From assembly GCA_009691815.1 (NCBI GenBank), contig SIAL01000270.1:1-5073 (forward strand): 5,073 nt of DNA, written 5' to 3'. Below the pieces are notes generated by a model. That model was not told where the DNA came from. It searched no databases and saw only the letters and a program-made list of their open reading frames with translations. Shown in pieces: positions 1 through 5,073 of this stretch. Source of the stretch: Gemmataceae bacterium. GTDB taxonomy: Bacteria > Planctomycetota > Planctomycetia > Gemmatales > Gemmataceae. Each line of letters starts with the position of its first letter. Position 1 is the stretch's first letter. The position numbers and the translations under genes were made by a program.

Positions 1-529
1 CCAAGTGCCTTAGCACTTCCGCCCGCATCAGGCGTTCGCCAACCTCCGCCTCTCCCAAAAGAAGTGACAAAGCCTCCAAATTCTTCCGCCTTGGACCTGT
101 CGCCGTATGCGATAAAACGGTTGGGGCCTTTTCTCGAAAGGAGTCGTTCCCCCGCCACCAAGTAAGGATGCGTAGCGTCCGTTCCTGATCCGGATTGGTG
201 GCCAGCCCCAAGGCAATAGCCCTGTGATATTCCTCCTCACTAGGCTCTTCCAAATGCTCCGCTTCCAACCAAAGCGGATCCAAATCAACGACACCCTCTT
301 CGCCCTTTAGAGAATCAATCTCTCCTAGGATTTTTGCCGACGCCAACCAAAAAGGATGGTCACAACCAAGGCAAATGGCCACCACCGGGGCTTCATATTC
401 CATCGGGGAAATTTGTTTGCCATCCGTCCAAACACGGACTCCTACAGGGTTTCCCATCCTGATCGTGGGTTGCCTTGCCGGTTTTGAGCAATGGGGGCAC
501 CCAACGATTTGATCCGGACCGCAAAGCAT
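1..529 (-). CDS. Uncharacterised twin-CxxC zinc-ribbon-like protein (3' end beyond window)
   Basis: The frame stays open from the ATG at 529 to the window edge, giving 176 complete codons of an N-terminal part. Residues 11-14 (CPHC) and 53-56 (CLGC) form two CxxC pairs about 40 residues apart, as in a zinc ribbon. Between them lies GNPVGVRVWTDGK (26-38). CLGC is followed by an aromatic HPFWL (58-62). Further on come LRILTWW (119-125), NLEAL (150-154) and MRAEVLRHL (168-176), which look helical. I recall uncharacterised planctomycete proteins with this order of motifs (CPHC, GNTFGA-like, WTDGK, second CxxC, FW, LRIL.WW, NLEAL). That is memory, not a search. ATGs at 541 and 535 are also in frame, just after a stop at 542-544. 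I chose 529 because GGGA (536-539) sits 6 nt upstream. No signal peptide or membrane segment is visible, so it is probably cytoplasmic. Function unknown. Confidence 0.8.
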   Translation of the reverse strand, partial: MLCGPDQIVGCPHCSKPARQPTIRMGNPVGVRVWTDGKQISPMEYEAPVVAICLGCDHPFWLASAKILGEIDSLKGEEGVVDLDPLWLEAEHLEEPSEEEYHRAIALGLATNPDQERTLRILTWWRGNDSFREKAPTVLSHTATGPRRKNLEALSLLLGEAEVGERLMRAEVLRHL

Positions 530-547
530 TATCATTCCCATTCAAAC

Positions 548-573
548 GGATGGATGGACGGATAGACGGATGG
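548..573. repeat. Imperfect GGAY tetranucleotide microsatellite
   Basis: Read in fours from 548, the units are GGAT, GGAT, GGAC, GGAT, AGAC, GGAT, then GG. That is six near-identical units in 26 bases. It starts seven bases upstream of the farthest possible ATG (541) of the minus-strand gene, so it lies in that gene's 5' leader or promoter. On the minus strand it reads as ATCC/GTCC repeats. Any effect on expression is inference. Confidence 0.6.
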
Positions 574-643
574 CCTAGGTTGCCAATCCGTCGCCATTTT
601 GCCCAACCCGAACAGGTTGCACAACCCGGACGATCCCCCCATC

Positions 644-662
644 AGGGACCTTGGTCCTTTTT
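644..662 (+). terminator. Small hairpin with T-run, possible attenuator or chance
   Basis: AGGGAC (644-649) can pair with GTCCTT (654-659), one pair being G-T, around a CTTG loop. The T-run covers 658-662. The stem is only 6 bp and no plus-strand gene ends upstream, so it would act only on a transcript that starts further left. Confidence 0.2.
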
Positions 663-718
663 GTATTGATCCTCAAGGTTGGCACGACAATTTGCCCCTC
701 AATTTCTTGGTATACCCT

Positions 719-747
719 TTGATTCCCTCAGAAAAGTCGATGTTAAT
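719..747 (+). promoter_or_regulatory. Possible sigma70-type promoter for the TIGR03000 gene
   Basis: TTGATT (719-724, 4 of 6 to TTGACA) and GTTAAT (742-747, 4 of 6 to TATAAT) are 17 bases apart. Transcription would begin near 754, leaving a leader of about 44 bases before the ATG at 798 and excluding the ATG at 747. The match is modest, and promoter consensus in planctomycetes is poorly known. Confidence 0.3.
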
Positions 748-786
748 TGCGTCTCTTCCCCAATGTGGGTAGATACAATTCACAAC

Positions 787-790
787 GGAG
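787..790 (+). promoter_or_regulatory. Shine-Dalgarno GGAG that fixes the start at 798
   Basis: GGAG lies 7 bases before the ATG at 798. The earlier in-frame ATG at 747 has no comparable site and would put 17 extra residues in front of a normal signal peptide. Confidence 0.65.
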
Positions 791-797
791 TTGCCCG

Positions 798-1658
798 ATG
801 CAAACAGCTATGCGCACCCTTTTGGCGCTGGGACTGGTTTCCGCCTTAGCCGACTTGGCCATGGCCCAGGGGAATTGGGGAATGAGGCGTGCTCCCAAAG
901 AAAACCGCCGCATTAACCTAAACCTTCGTGATGCTCAAGACGGCTATCCCATCGGCAGTCGGCCCCCTTGGCACTATGGCTACAACCTCCACGATTATGC
1001 CGCCGGCTATTTTGGCGGCGGGAACTATCGCGAATACTACGCCTATGGCAGGGGCGGGGTCTCCCTCGGTAATTTCCCCGACTCGCTTCCCGGCCCTGTC
1101 TGGACCCGCGATCCCAAGCGCACACCATGGCTCGATCAGCTTCCCATTTTCAGCAATCCCTTGACCGACCCCACCGACAAGGAAAAGACCGCTCCCGAAG
1201 GGGAGCCGAACGAAGTCAAGCCGCCCAATCCCCTTCCCAATGACCTACCCGAAACGGCCGCGGGCCTTCCCGAAAAACCGGTTGCCGGAAACTCAAATAA
1301 CTCCACCCCCCCCGCCCTTCCCCCCAAAAAGGTGATTTCCGACCTAGCCCACATGATCATTTTGGTTCCAGAATCGGCTGAGCTCTGGTTGGAAGGGACC
1401 AAAATGGCCCAAAATGGCCTACGCCGGGAATTTGTCACCCCAAAGCTTGATGCCGGGATGCTCTACCAATACAAGATCAAAGCTCGCTGGACCGAAGCGG
1501 GCAAGCAGGTCGAACGGGAAAAGGTCCTCCTCGTCCAAGCGGGGGATGAACGGACCATCGACCTTCGAAGTGAAATAAACCCGCCCAAACCCATGCCCTC
1601 CGCCTTGTCCGAACCCAACATACTTCCCAAATTGGAAGTGGGGGGGAATGGTTCCTAA
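798..1658 (+). CDS. Secreted TIGR03000 (planctomycete) domain protein
   Basis: The protein is 286 residues. Residues 1-23 form a signal peptide: MQTAMRT, a hydrophobic LLALGLVSALADL stretch, then AMA with cleavage expected before Q24, so the product should be exported. Residues 58-86 are rich in Tyr and Gly (WHYGYNLHDY, YFGGG, YREYYAYG). Residues 120-180 are a Pro/Asn/Glu-rich linker without clear fold. Residues 184-257 match TIGR03000 as I know it: HMIILVPESAELWLEG, then RREF, LDAGMLYQYKIKARW, and a final QAGDERTIDL. This small beta-rich domain is found almost only in planctomycetes and has no known activity. The start at 798 is chosen on GGAG spacing and the signal peptide. hemF follows 47 bases later with no clear terminator between them, so co-transcription is possible. 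Substrate or partner unknown; a surface or periplasmic structural role is inference. Confidence 0.85.
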   Translation: MQTAMRTLLALGLVSALADLAMAQGNWGMRRAPKENRRINLNLRDAQDGYPIGSRPPWHYGYNLHDYAAGYFGGGNYREYYAYGRGGVSLGNFPDSLPGPVWTRDPKRTPWLDQLPIFSNPLTDPTDKEKTAPEGEPNEVKPPNPLPNDLPETAAGLPEKPVAGNSNNSTPPALPPKKVISDLAHMIILVPESAELWLEGTKMAQNGLRREFVTPKLDAGMLYQYKIKARWTEAGKQVEREKVLLVQAGDERTIDLRSEINPPKPMPSALSEPNILPKLEVGGNGS

Positions 1659-1705
1659 TCCGGCGAAGTGGCCAGGAAACCGGCCCCGTTACCGGACACA
1701 ACGCC

Positions 1706-2614
1706 ATGTCAGACTCCCTTAGGGATAGGACCATTGAATACCTGCGCGGCCTGCAAGACCGCATTTGCCAAGGCATGCAAGCCCTTGATCCCAACTCTAC
1801 TTTTCACACCGACCATTGGGAGCGGCCCGGCGGCGGTGGTGGTCGAACACGGGTCATGGGGGGTGGCGATGTTTTCGAAAAAGGGGGAGTCAATTTTTCC
1901 GAGGTCCACGGCGAAATGTCCCCCGAATTTGCCAAGCAACTTCCAGGCGTTGGGACCCGCTTTTTCGCTGCGGGGGTTTCGCTTGTCCTTCATCCTAAAA
2001 ACCCACACATCCCTACCGTCCACGCCAATTTTCGTTTTCTCCAAAAGGGGGAGGCTTCTTGGTTTGGCGGGGGGGCCGACCTAACCCCCTACTATCCCAA
2101 CCTCGAGGATGTGGTCCACTTTCACCGAACTTGGAAGTCCGTCTGCGATCGCCACCAAAAGGTTGCCAACCACGCCCATTTCAAAGCGGAATGTGACCAA
2201 TATTTCTATTTGCCCCATCGGGAGGAAGCCCGCGGAATTGGAGGGATCTTTTTTGACTATCTAAAGGACAACCCCGAAGAAGTTTTCGCCTTTGTCCAAG
2301 ACGCCGGGAACCAGTTCGTCCCAAGCTACGCCCCTATCGTCACCCGTTGCCAACAGGCCCCCTTCACCGAAGCCCAGCGCGATTTCCAAACCTATCGCCG
2401 TGGCCGCTATGTCGAGTTCAACCTGATCTATGACCGTGGCACCATTTTCGGGCTCAAAACCAACGGCCGCACCGAATCGATCCTCATGTCGCTTCCCCCG
2501 CTTGTTCGCTTTGTGTACAACTATCAGCCCACCCCCGGTTCCGAAGAAGAAAAACTCACCTCATGGTGGCTCAAACCCCGGGATTGGGCCGCCGAAAAAT
2601 TACTAGGAGAATGA
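1706..2614 (+). CDS. hemF: Oxygen-dependent coproporphyrinogen III oxidase
   Basis: HemF (EC 1.3.3.3) oxidatively decarboxylates two propionates of coproporphyrinogen III to give protoporphyrinogen IX, using O2, in the cytoplasm. At 302 residues it has the usual family length. Family landmarks are WERPGGGGGRTRVM (38-51), the substrate-contact S92, H96 and H106 in VHANFR (105-110), WFGGGADLTPYY (119-130), YFYLPHREEARGIGGIFFD (166-184) with H171, and YVEFNLIYDRGTIFGL (235-250) followed by GRTESILMSLPP. H96, H106 and H171 correspond to E. coli metal/catalytic histidines 96, 106 and 175; H140 probably matches His145 (alignment from memory). In the PROSITE-type K-x-W-C signature the Trp is replaced by Glu (K160-A-E-C). 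The start has only a weak upstream CGGA (1693-1696), but the N-terminus fits the family. The stop overlaps the next gene's ATG. It indicates aerobic haem synthesis. Confidence 0.97.
   Translation: MSDSLRDRTIEYLRGLQDRICQGMQALDPNSTFHTDHWERPGGGGGRTRVMGGGDVFEKGGVNFSEVHGEMSPEFAKQLPGVGTRFFAAGVSLVLHPKNPHIPTVHANFRFLQKGEASWFGGGADLTPYYPNLEDVVHFHRTWKSVCDRHQKVANHAHFKAECDQYFYLPHREEARGIGGIFFDYLKDNPEEVFAFVQDAGNQFVPSYAPIVTRCQQAPFTEAQRDFQTYRRGRYVEFNLIYDRGTIFGLKTNGRTESILMSLPPLVRFVYNYQPTPGSEEEKLTSWWLKPRDWAAEKLLGE
2605..2609 (+). promoter_or_regulatory. AGGAG Shine-Dalgarno oddly close to the overlapping ATG
   Basis: AGGAG at the end of hemF leaves only one base before the ATG at 2611, too short for normal initiation. 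It is 7 bases before an in-frame TTG at 2617. Either the ATG is used by coupling as ribosomes terminate on hemF (ATGA overlap), or TTG is the real start. Confidence 0.55.
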
Positions 2615-3372
2615 CTTTGAATCTGTCTACACCCAAAAAAGCAGCCCTCGTTACCGGCGCCGCCACCGGCATTGGCCGGGAGGTGGCCCTCCGAATGGCA
2701 AGAGCCGGACTGGCCGTCGGCATCAACTTTTCCAAAAGCCAATCCGAGGCCGAGGAAACGCTGGCCCTGATTCAGGCCGAGGGAGGCGAGGGACTTCTCC
2801 TAAAGGGCAAAATCGGTTCAGACAGCGTGGCCAAGGACCTTGTCGCCCGTTGTGTCGAGGCTTGGGGCGGATTGGATGTGGTCGTTAACAATGCCGCAAC
2901 CACCCATTTCGTCGGCCTGACCGATTTGGATGCGGCGAACGATGCCGTTTGGCAAGAAATATTCCAAGTCAATGTGATAGGCGGGTTTCAGGTGTGCCGT
3001 GCCGCCGCGCCATACCTTAAGGTTCGTGGGGGTTCGATCGTAAACATTAGCTCCGTGGCGGCCGCCAGCGGCATCGGCAGCAGCATTCCCTATTCCGCAA
3101 GCAAAGCCGCGGTAAACACTATGACCAAGTCATTGTCCAAGGCTTTGGCCCCCGAGGTGCGCGTTAACGCCGTCGCTCCCGGACCCGTGAAAACAAGATG
3201 GCTAAAGGATCACCAAGCCATGATCGACGCCGCCGTTGCCCTAACGCCATTGGGGCGTGCGGCCGACCCAAAAGACATTGCCGAAGCTGTGCTATTTTTG
3301 GCCTTGGGAACAAGCCTGATGACCGGCCAAATCGTCGTGGTAGACGGTGGCCGCACCCTAAGCGGAGTGTAA
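2611..3372 (+). CDS. Classical short-chain dehydrogenase/reductase, FabG-like
   Basis: A 253-residue NAD(P)-dependent oxidoreductase with a Rossmann fold, typical in length for classical SDRs. Cofactor motif TGAATGIG is at 15-22, NNAA at 93-96, and the structural Asn at 121. The catalytic set is S148, Y161 and K165 (YSASK), with APGPVKT at 189-195 and the common ending MTGQIVVVDGG (237-247). A lysine just after the second strand (NFSK, 39-42) hints at NADP(H). The substrate cannot be read from sequence. FabG-type 3-oxoacyl reductases and sugar or alcohol dehydrogenases share all these motifs, so I give no symbol. The ATG overlaps the hemF stop (ATGA), so the two genes are almost certainly co-transcribed and translationally coupled. 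A longer frame from 2563 would overlap hemF by 52 bases and is unlikely; a TTG start at 2617 is possible. No haem-pathway role is evident. Confidence 0.92.
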   Translation: MTLNLSTPKKAALVTGAATGIGREVALRMARAGLAVGINFSKSQSEAEETLALIQAEGGEGLLLKGKIGSDSVAKDLVARCVEAWGGLDVVVNNAATTHFVGLTDLDAANDAVWQEIFQVNVIGGFQVCRAAAPYLKVRGGSIVNISSVAAASGIGSSIPYSASKAAVNTMTKSLSKALAPEVRVNAVAPGPVKTRWLKDHQAMIDAAVALTPLGRAADPKDIAEAVLFLALGTSLMTGQIVVVDGGRTLSGV

Positions 3373-3388
3373 GCTTTCCCTACGGAAC

Positions 3389-3411
3389 AAAGCACCCCTG
3401 AAAGGCGCTTT
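3389..3411 (-). terminator. Hairpin in the convergent gap, probable terminator of the 27-residue gene
   Basis: AAAGCACC (3389-3396) faces GGCGCTTT (3404-3411) around a 7-base loop. In minus-strand RNA all eight pairs form, one as G-U; in plus-strand RNA that position is an A-C mismatch, which favours the minus direction. It lies 32 bases past the stop of the minus-strand gene and is followed by TTTGTT. It may also weakly stop the hemF-SDR transcript from the other side. The tail is not a strong T-run. Confidence 0.45.
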
Positions 3412-3443
3412 ACCAAAAAGTCCGCCCAAATTCCAAACCTATT

Positions 3444-3527
3444 TTACTTGCGATGACGAATCTTGGCGCGCATGCGCCTCTTCTTGCGTCCAACTTTTCT
3501 ACGACCACTACCCCGTCTGCTACCCAT
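3444..3527 (-). CDS. 27-residue very basic protein, bS22/AURKAIP1-COX24-like
   Basis: A 28-codon frame encodes 27 residues, beginning MGSRRGSGRRKVG and ending in RMRAKIRHRK. Fifteen of the 27 are Arg or Lys, with one His and no acidic residue. Such composition fits an rRNA-binding protein. The C-terminal half resembles the small bacterial AURKAIP1/COX24-type proteins (bS22 of the mycobacterial 30S subunit, about 33 residues, beginning MGS and rich in KKRRKRM). That match is by eye and could be composition only. Thx-type 30S peptides are another possibility, but its GK/SYG pattern is absent. Support for a real gene: AGAGG 6 bases before the ATG, a 17-spaced promoter upstream (3596-3624), a hairpin downstream, and a position in a gap where no larger gene competes. 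It is convergent with the SDR gene. It is short enough to be missed by gene callers. Confidence 0.68.
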   Translation of the reverse strand: MGSRRGSGRRKVGRKKRRMRAKIRHRK

Positions 3528-3528
3528 G

Positions 3529-3538
3529 AGAGGCCTCT
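3529..3538. promoter_or_regulatory. Perfect palindrome AGAGGCCTCT covering the Shine-Dalgarno of the 27-residue gene
   Basis: The ten bases are an exact inverted repeat with no loop. On the minus strand the AGAGG half (3538-3534) is the ribosome-binding site, 6 bases from the ATG at 3527. As a loopless palindrome it cannot fold tightly in one RNA, so it could be a protein site, a dimerising element or chance. Confidence 0.5.
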
Positions 3539-3595
3539 AAACGCTGCTAAAGTCAATAAACCACCCGACTCCTAATCCGGAGAAGGGAAACCACT

Positions 3596-3624
3596 ATCTT
3601 AAACGGAAATGCGGACGCTGACAA
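3596..3624 (-). promoter_or_regulatory. Sigma70-type promoter for the 27-residue gene
   Basis: On the minus strand TTGTCA (3624-3619, 5 of 6 to TTGACA) is followed after exactly 17 bases by TAAGAT (3601-3596, 4 of 6 to TATAAT). Transcription would begin near 3589, giving a leader of about 60 bases. This is the best promoter match I found in the window. Confidence 0.5.
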
Positions 3625-4075
3625 CTGGGAATGGTCCGGAACCTTTTTATTGATCCCAAATGGGTCCACCCAATCCCCTCCGCCACCACCTCTTTTGCCA
3701 ACTCTCAAAGGAACGATTCTTGCCCCTTTTAGGCCTTTTTGCTACTGGTTTTCAACCCGCCTTGCCTCGAAAAGATGCCGGTTTGACAAATTTCCTTTCG
3801 CCCTTTTTTCTTCGAAAATCCCCTACAAAAACCCAAAATACCCCATCCGCTTACCATTGTTTCCCTCTACCAAGAGGCAACAACCTCCCGCCCGGTCCTT
3901 TTTCCCAACCTACAAGAGGTTCAAAAAACAGGACCGCCCTTGGGTTGATTTCAGCTGGCTATTCGTTTTTCCCACAAAAATTTTTGGAAGAGTGCATCGG
4001 GCCACCGGAACGCCTTCCCATTAACCAACTCTTTTACCGTTCCCTCACCGAGGCCCTTTCCAACAGGAAGTTTTC
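3625..4075. other. About 450-base T/C-rich stretch with no convincing gene
   Basis: The plus strand is rich in T and C with many homopolymer runs. Two plus-strand frames stay open side by side (3650-4024 and 3660-4079), but both translate to Pro/Phe/Ser-rich, motif-free text, neither has a Shine-Dalgarno, and two long frames at once suggest composition rather than coding. I see no protein-like frame on the minus strand. Minor items: AAAAATTTTT (3976-3985), small 5-bp hairpins at 3864-3877 and 3907-3921, and a lone TTGACA (3783-3788) without a good -10. The stretch presumably contains the murQ promoter, which I could not place. Confidence 0.5.
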
Positions 4076-5073
4076 ATGAAGGATTTCGAAACAGACCCCA
4101 TAGGGCACCTACCCACCGAAGCCCGACATCCTCGGTCGGCCAACATCGACCTCCTCGATGCCACCGAAATCGCCACGCTCATGAATGAGGAAGACGCCAC
4201 TATTGCCCCACTGGTGGGTGCCCAGACGGCAAAAATGGGTGCTCTTGTGACCGCGATTGTCCACCGGCTGCAACGGGGGGGCAGGCTTATCTATGTCGGG
4301 GCCGGCACCTCTGGCCGCCTAGGTGTGCTAGATGCCTCCGAATGCCCACCAACCTTCAACTCCCCACCCGGGCAGGTCCTGGGGATCATCGCGGGAGGCC
4401 TGGGCGCCCTCCACCGAGCGGTCGAAGGGGCCGAGGATTCCTTTGAAAATGCCCTTATTGACCTCGAAACCCTTGCCCTTGACAGCCGAGATTGTGTTGT
4501 TGCCATAGCCGCCTCTGGCCGTACGCCCTATTGCCTCGGTGCCTTGGCAAAGGCCACCGTCGTCGGTGCCCTCACCGGCGTGGTGGTCTGTGTTCAACAA
4601 AGCGAAATGGCCCGCCAAGCCCAACACGCCATCGAGGTGGAAACCGGCCCAGAAATCCTCACCGGGTCAACCCGCCTACGAGCGGGCACCGCCACCAAAT
4701 TGGTCCTAAACACCCTCTCGACGGCGGTCATGATCGGCTTGGGGAAAACTCACGGCAACCTGTTGGTGGACCTCCATGCCACCAATGAAAAACTCACCTA
4801 CCGAGCCATCCGCATTGTTTCCCAAGCGGCAAACATCCCCCTAGATGAGGCGAAAAAATGCCTGGCCCAGAGCCAAGGCGAAGTAAAAACCGCCATTGTC
4901 GTTTCCCTTTTGCAAATCGACCCGGCCACCGCTCGCCAAAGACTCCTCGCTTCCGGGGGCCGAATTTCGCAATCCCTTCACAACATCCAAGTCACTTCCC
5001 AACCATCGGACCAAGGCAAAATCTTTGTCGCCATCGACGGCGGCGGCACTCATCTCCGGTTGCGTTTTGGGAT
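4076..5073 (+). CDS. murQ: N-acetylmuramic acid 6-phosphate etherase, fused to a sugar-kinase domain (3' end beyond window)
   Basis: 332 complete codons, open at the window edge. Residues about 9-300 are a full-length MurQ, which cleaves the lactyl ether of MurNAc-6-phosphate to GlcNAc-6-phosphate and D-lactate in cytoplasmic peptidoglycan recycling. Evidence: RHPRSANID (17-25), the SIS-domain loop YVGAGTSGRLG (73-83), LDASECPP (85-92), AVEGAED (115-121), AASGRTPY (145-152) and the GCKR/MurQ signature GPEILTGSTRLRAGT (191-205), then NLLVDLHATNEKL (228-240). E89 and E120 align with the E. coli catalytic Glu83 and Glu114. MurQ normally ends at about 300 residues; here, after a short linker (302-315), the same frame reads IFVAIDGGGTHLRLRFG (316-332), the phosphate-1 loop of ASKHA kinases such as the BadF/BadG/BcrA/BcrD family. 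The start is fixed by AGGAAG (4065-4070), 5 bases before the ATG. A MurK-like MurNAc/GlcNAc kinase is inferred; the rest of that domain is not visible. Confidence 0.93.
   Translation, partial: MKDFETDPIGHLPTEARHPRSANIDLLDATEIATLMNEEDATIAPLVGAQTAKMGALVTAIVHRLQRGGRLIYVGAGTSGRLGVLDASECPPTFNSPPGQVLGIIAGGLGALHRAVEGAEDSFENALIDLETLALDSRDCVVAIAASGRTPYCLGALAKATVVGALTGVVVCVQQSEMARQAQHAIEVETGPEILTGSTRLRAGTATKLVLNTLSTAVMIGLGKTHGNLLVDLHATNEKLTYRAIRIVSQAANIPLDEAKKCLAQSQGEVKTAIVVSLLQIDPATARQRLLASGGRISQSLHNIQVTSQPSDQGKIFVAIDGGGTHLRLRFG

Larger units (their letters stand above)
530..797. other. Divergent intergenic region between the twin-CxxC gene and the TIGR03000 gene
   Basis: About 270 bases separate the two divergent starts. 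The region holds a GGAY microsatellite near the left gene, a small hairpin with a T-run (644-662), an 8-bp palindrome GGTATACC (709-716) and a tentative plus-strand promoter (719-747). I found no convincing minus-strand promoter for the left gene and no protein-like reading frame. The plus-strand open frame over 475-669 mostly overlaps the antisense of the twin-CxxC gene and has no family-like features. Confidence 0.6.

Noticed and set aside
475..669. Plus-strand open frame of 64 codons
   Set aside because: It overlaps the antisense of the twin-CxxC gene start, has no ribosome-binding site and reads as motif-free sequence.
679..696. Sigma54-like element TTGGCACG followed by TTTGCC
   Set aside because: The GG and GC doublets are 11 bases apart instead of the strict 10, so sigma54 recognition is unlikely; a one-base insertion usually abolishes function.
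747..797. Upstream ATG at 747 as the start of the TIGR03000 protein
   Set aside because: It adds 17 residues before a normal signal peptide and lacks a Shine-Dalgarno, while ATG 798 has GGAG at 7 bases.
1659..1705. Terminator between the TIGR03000 gene and hemF
   Set aside because: Only a 4-bp GGCC/GGCC pairing is available and there is no T-run.
3633..3649. GGTCCGGAACC followed by TTTTT as a plus-strand terminator
   Set aside because: Only three pairs close before a mismatch, and no plus-strand gene ends within 250 bases upstream.
3783..3811. Perfect -35 TTGACA as a murQ promoter
   Set aside because: At 17 or 18 bases the -10 position holds only T/C-rich sequence (about 3 of 6 matches), and the leader would exceed 260 bases.
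3650..4024. Plus-strand open frame of 124 codons, overlapping another at 3660-4079
   Set aside because: Pro/Phe/Ser-rich translation without motifs; two long frames in parallel are explained by T/C-rich composition with few stop codons.
4328..4627. Minus-strand 99-codon open frame inside murQ
   Set aside because: It is antisense to unmistakable MurQ coding sequence and has no protein-like motifs of its own.

Overview
The window looks like chromosomal DNA from a planctomycete, most likely of the Gemmata/Gemmatales type. The best marker is the secreted protein at 798-1658, whose C-terminal domain matches the planctomycete-specific TIGR03000 family. The twin-CxxC protein at the left edge also resembles uncharacterised proteins I recall from planctomycetes. 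I see no mobile element, CRISPR array, tRNA or rRNA. Both end genes run off the window.

Layout. (1) Positions 1-529, minus strand: 5' part of an uncharacterised gene with two CxxC zinc-ribbon half-sites. (2) 530-797: divergent intergenic region with a GGAY tetranucleotide repeat, a small hairpin with a T-run and a tentative promoter. (3) 798-3372, plus strand: a gene run that may be one operon. It holds a signal-peptide TIGR03000 protein, then hemF (oxygen-dependent coproporphyrinogen III oxidase), then a short-chain dehydrogenase whose ATG overlaps the hemF stop as ATGA. (4) 3444-3527, minus strand: a 27-residue, extremely basic protein with a good Shine-Dalgarno, a good sigma70-type promoter upstream and a hairpin downstream. 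It resembles the tiny bS22/AURKAIP1-COX24-like ribosomal proteins. (5) 3625-4075: about 450 bases without a convincing gene, T/C-rich with many homopolymer runs. (6) 4076 to the right edge, plus strand: MurQ (N-acetylmuramic acid 6-phosphate etherase), continuing in frame into the phosphate-binding loop of an ASKHA sugar kinase, so apparently a two-domain MurNAc-recycling enzyme.

How the parts fit. HemF converts coproporphyrinogen III to protoporphyrinogen IX using O2, which points to at least occasional aerobic growth. The co-translated SDR has no obvious haem role. MurQ with a BadF/MurK-like kinase domain could carry out consecutive steps of cell-wall amino-sugar recycling. Most of the window is housekeeping. 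The points most worth a second look are the tiny basic gene, the MurQ-kinase fusion, and the twin-CxxC gene, which is easy to miss because it is cut by the window edge.
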